DNA from: Methylobacterium sp. Leaf99
Lineage (GTDB): Bacteria; Pseudomonadota; Alphaproteobacteria; Rhizobiales; Beijerinckiaceae
Length of the DNA stretch: 64,000 nt
Direction: 5' to 3'
Assembly: GCF_001422375.1 (NCBI RefSeq)
Contig: NZ_LMMU01000001.1
Coordinates: 1,421,481 to 1,485,480 of the forward strand
Positions 62,811 through 64,000 of the stretch are shown here, piece after piece (the stretch's first letter is position 1; each line of letters begins with the position of its first letter). A program made the translations under genes and the position numbers. The notes beneath the pieces are model-generated. The model had not been told where the DNA came from and did no database searches. It saw only the letters and a program-made list of their open reading frames with translations.

Positions 62811-64000
62811 ATGTGCGGCATCGTCGGGATCGTCGGTCGGACTTCCGTGGCGGATTCCTTGGTCGAGGCCCTGCGGCGGCTCGAATACCGCGGCTACGAT
62901 TCGGCCGGCATCGCCACCCTCGAACGGGGACGCCTGGTGCGGCGCCGGGCGGAGGGCAAGCTCGCCAACCTGGAGATGAGCCTGCGCGACGAGCCCCTCG
63001 GCGGGTCCATCGGCATCGGCCACACCCGCTGGGCCACGCATGGGCGGCCCACCGAAGCCAACGCCCACCCGCACGCCACGGCGCGGCTGGCCGTGGTCCA
63101 CAACGGCATCATCGAGAATTTTCGCGAGCTGAAGGCCGAGCTGCAGGGCTTCGGAATCCGCTTCGAGAGCGAGACCGATACCGAGGTCGTGGCCCAGCTC
63201 GTCAGCCGGGAGATGGACAAGGGTCTTGAGCCGGAGGACGCGGTGGCCGCCGCCCTGCCCCGCCTGCACGGCGCCTTTGCCCTCGGTTTCATCTTCGCCG
63301 GCTACGACGACCTGCTCATCGGCGCCCGCCACGGCGCGCCGCTGGCCATCGGCTTCGGCCAGGACGAACTCGGAACGCGCGAGACCTATCTCGGCTCAGA
63401 TGCCTTGGCGCTCGCCCCCTTCACAGAGGAGATCACCTACCTGGAGGAGGGCGACTGGGCGGTCCTGTCCCGCGCCGGCGCCGAGATCCGCGACATCGGC
63501 GGCGCCGTGGTCGAGCGCCCGCGCCAGCGTATCGTCGCCCAGGCCTATCAGGTCGAGAAGGGCAACCATCGCCACTTCATGGGCAAGGAAATCTACGAGC
63601 AGCCCGAGGTCGTCGGCCGCACGCTCGCCCATTACGTCGACCTCGCGCGCAGCCGCATCGTCCTGCCCGCAGACCTGCCGTTCGATTTCGCGCGGTTGAC
63701 CCGCCTCTCCATCACCGCCTGCGGCACCGCCTACTATGCCGGCCTCGTCGCCAAGTACTGGTTCGAGACCCTGGCGCGCCTGCCCGTGGAGATCGACGTC
63801 GCCTCGGAGGCCCGCTACCGCGAGCCGCCCCTGGACCGCGACGGCCTCACCCTGGTGATCTCGCAATCGGGCGAGACCGCCGACACCCTGGCCTCCCTCC
63901 GCTACGCCAAGGCCCAGGGCCAGCACACCCTGGCGGTGGTCAACGTGCCGACCTCCACCATCGCCCGCGAGGCCTCCGCCGTGGTCCCGACCCTGGCCGG
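62811..64000 (+). CDS. glmS: Glutamine-fructose-6-phosphate aminotransferase GlmS (cut by window end)
   Basis: N-terminal 396 residues of GlmS, which makes glucosamine-6-phosphate from fructose-6-phosphate and glutamine. The catalytic Cys2 begins the protein (MCGIVGIVG), with the amidotransferase motifs RLEYRGYDSAG, GHTRWATHG and VVHNGIIENF. The first SIS sugar-isomerase domain starts at about 290 (SITACGTAYYAGLVAKYW, ISQSGETADTLASLR). The gene continues beyond 64000. The amino-sugar it supplies feeds UDP-GlcNAc and, potentially, the Pel polymer made by the neighbouring cluster. Confidence 0.95.
   Translation, partial: MCGIVGIVGRTSVADSLVEALRRLEYRGYDSAGIATLERGRLVRRRAEGKLANLEMSLRDEPLGGSIGIGHTRWATHGRPTEANAHPHATARLAVVHNGIIENFRELKAELQGFGIRFESETDTEVVAQLVSREMDKGLEPEDAVAAALPRLHGAFALGFIFAGYDDLLIGARHGAPLAIGFGQDELGTRETYLGSDALALAPFTEEITYLEEGDWAVLSRAGAEIRDIGGAVVERPRQRIVAQAYQVEKGNHRHFMGKEIYEQPEVVGRTLAHYVDLARSRIVLPADLPFDFARLTRLSITACGTAYYAGLVAKYWFETLARLPVEIDVASEARYREPPLDRDGLTLVISQSGETADTLASLRYAKAQGQHTLAVVNVPTSTIAREASAVVPTLA

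Noticed and set aside
59571..63332. A 1253-codon open frame on the minus strand
   Set aside because: It is antisense to the large secreted protein and the glmS start. The translation is a low-complexity Gly/Arg/Val-rich mirror typical of GC-rich shadow frames and has no domain.

Overview
The window is high-GC alphaproteobacterial DNA, most likely from a methylotrophic Rhizobiales (Hyphomicrobiales) lineage such as Methylobacterium or a close relative. The pointers are a type II glutamine synthetase with a divergent GstI/DUF2735 gene, the C-ring operon motA-fliM-(DUF6468)-fliN-fliG-flhB followed by an FtcR-type regulator, a ruvC/ruvA/ruvB-ybgC set, and large type I-secreted proteins ending in 'NPDVA' repeats. 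Genus assignment is inference; no rRNA or tRNA gene was seen.

Layout. 0.3-11.5 kb: mostly housekeeping genes (soluble chemoreceptor, ybgC, ruvB, Uma2 nuclease-like protein, bfr/bfd iron storage pair, ruvA, YceI, PilZ, ruvC, glnII with gstI, glutaminase, YebC). 11.6-18.2 kb: flagellar stator, C-ring and export genes plus ftcR. 18.5-36.1 kb: a sulfonate-catabolism island. 36.2-38.4 kb: small proteins of unknown role. 38.9-42.4 kb: a large secreted phosphatase/nucleotidase and a LuxR regulator. 42.8-57.2 kb: one long minus-strand block holding a type I secretion ABC/HlyD pair and a divergent Pel-type exopolysaccharide cluster (split PelA, TPR protein, PelD, PelE, PelF, PelG, Wza-like exporter, GH114-like hydrolase). 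57.5-62.6 kb: a 1689-residue secreted deacetylase-like protein. 62.8 kb to the edge: glmS, cut by the window end.

The most interesting system is the 18.7-36.1 kb island. It combines a Ssu/Tau-type ABC importer, a complete succinate-dehydrogenase-like complex, a two-subunit class I fumarase/tartrate-dehydratase-like hydratase, SuyAB (3-sulfolactate sulfo-lyase), SlcC and ComC (sulfolactate dehydrogenases), a TauE-type exporter, a SorAB sulfite dehydrogenase, a YeiH-type sulfate exporter and two HutC/GntR regulators. By analogy with succinate -> fumarate -> malate, I infer a route 3-sulfopropanoate -> 3-sulfoacrylate -> 3-sulfolactate -> pyruvate + sulfite -> sulfate. Only the part from sulfolactate onward is established biochemistry; the upstream module is a prediction. 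Palindromes of the type TCTTATATAAGA occur at four promoters of the island and suggest one regulon.

The Pel block is also unusual. PelA is divided into a deacetylase and a separate GH114-like hydrolase, PelD lacks room for the degenerate GGDEF c-di-GMP receptor domain, and the usual PelB beta-barrel appears to be replaced by a soluble TPR protein plus a Wza-family exporter.
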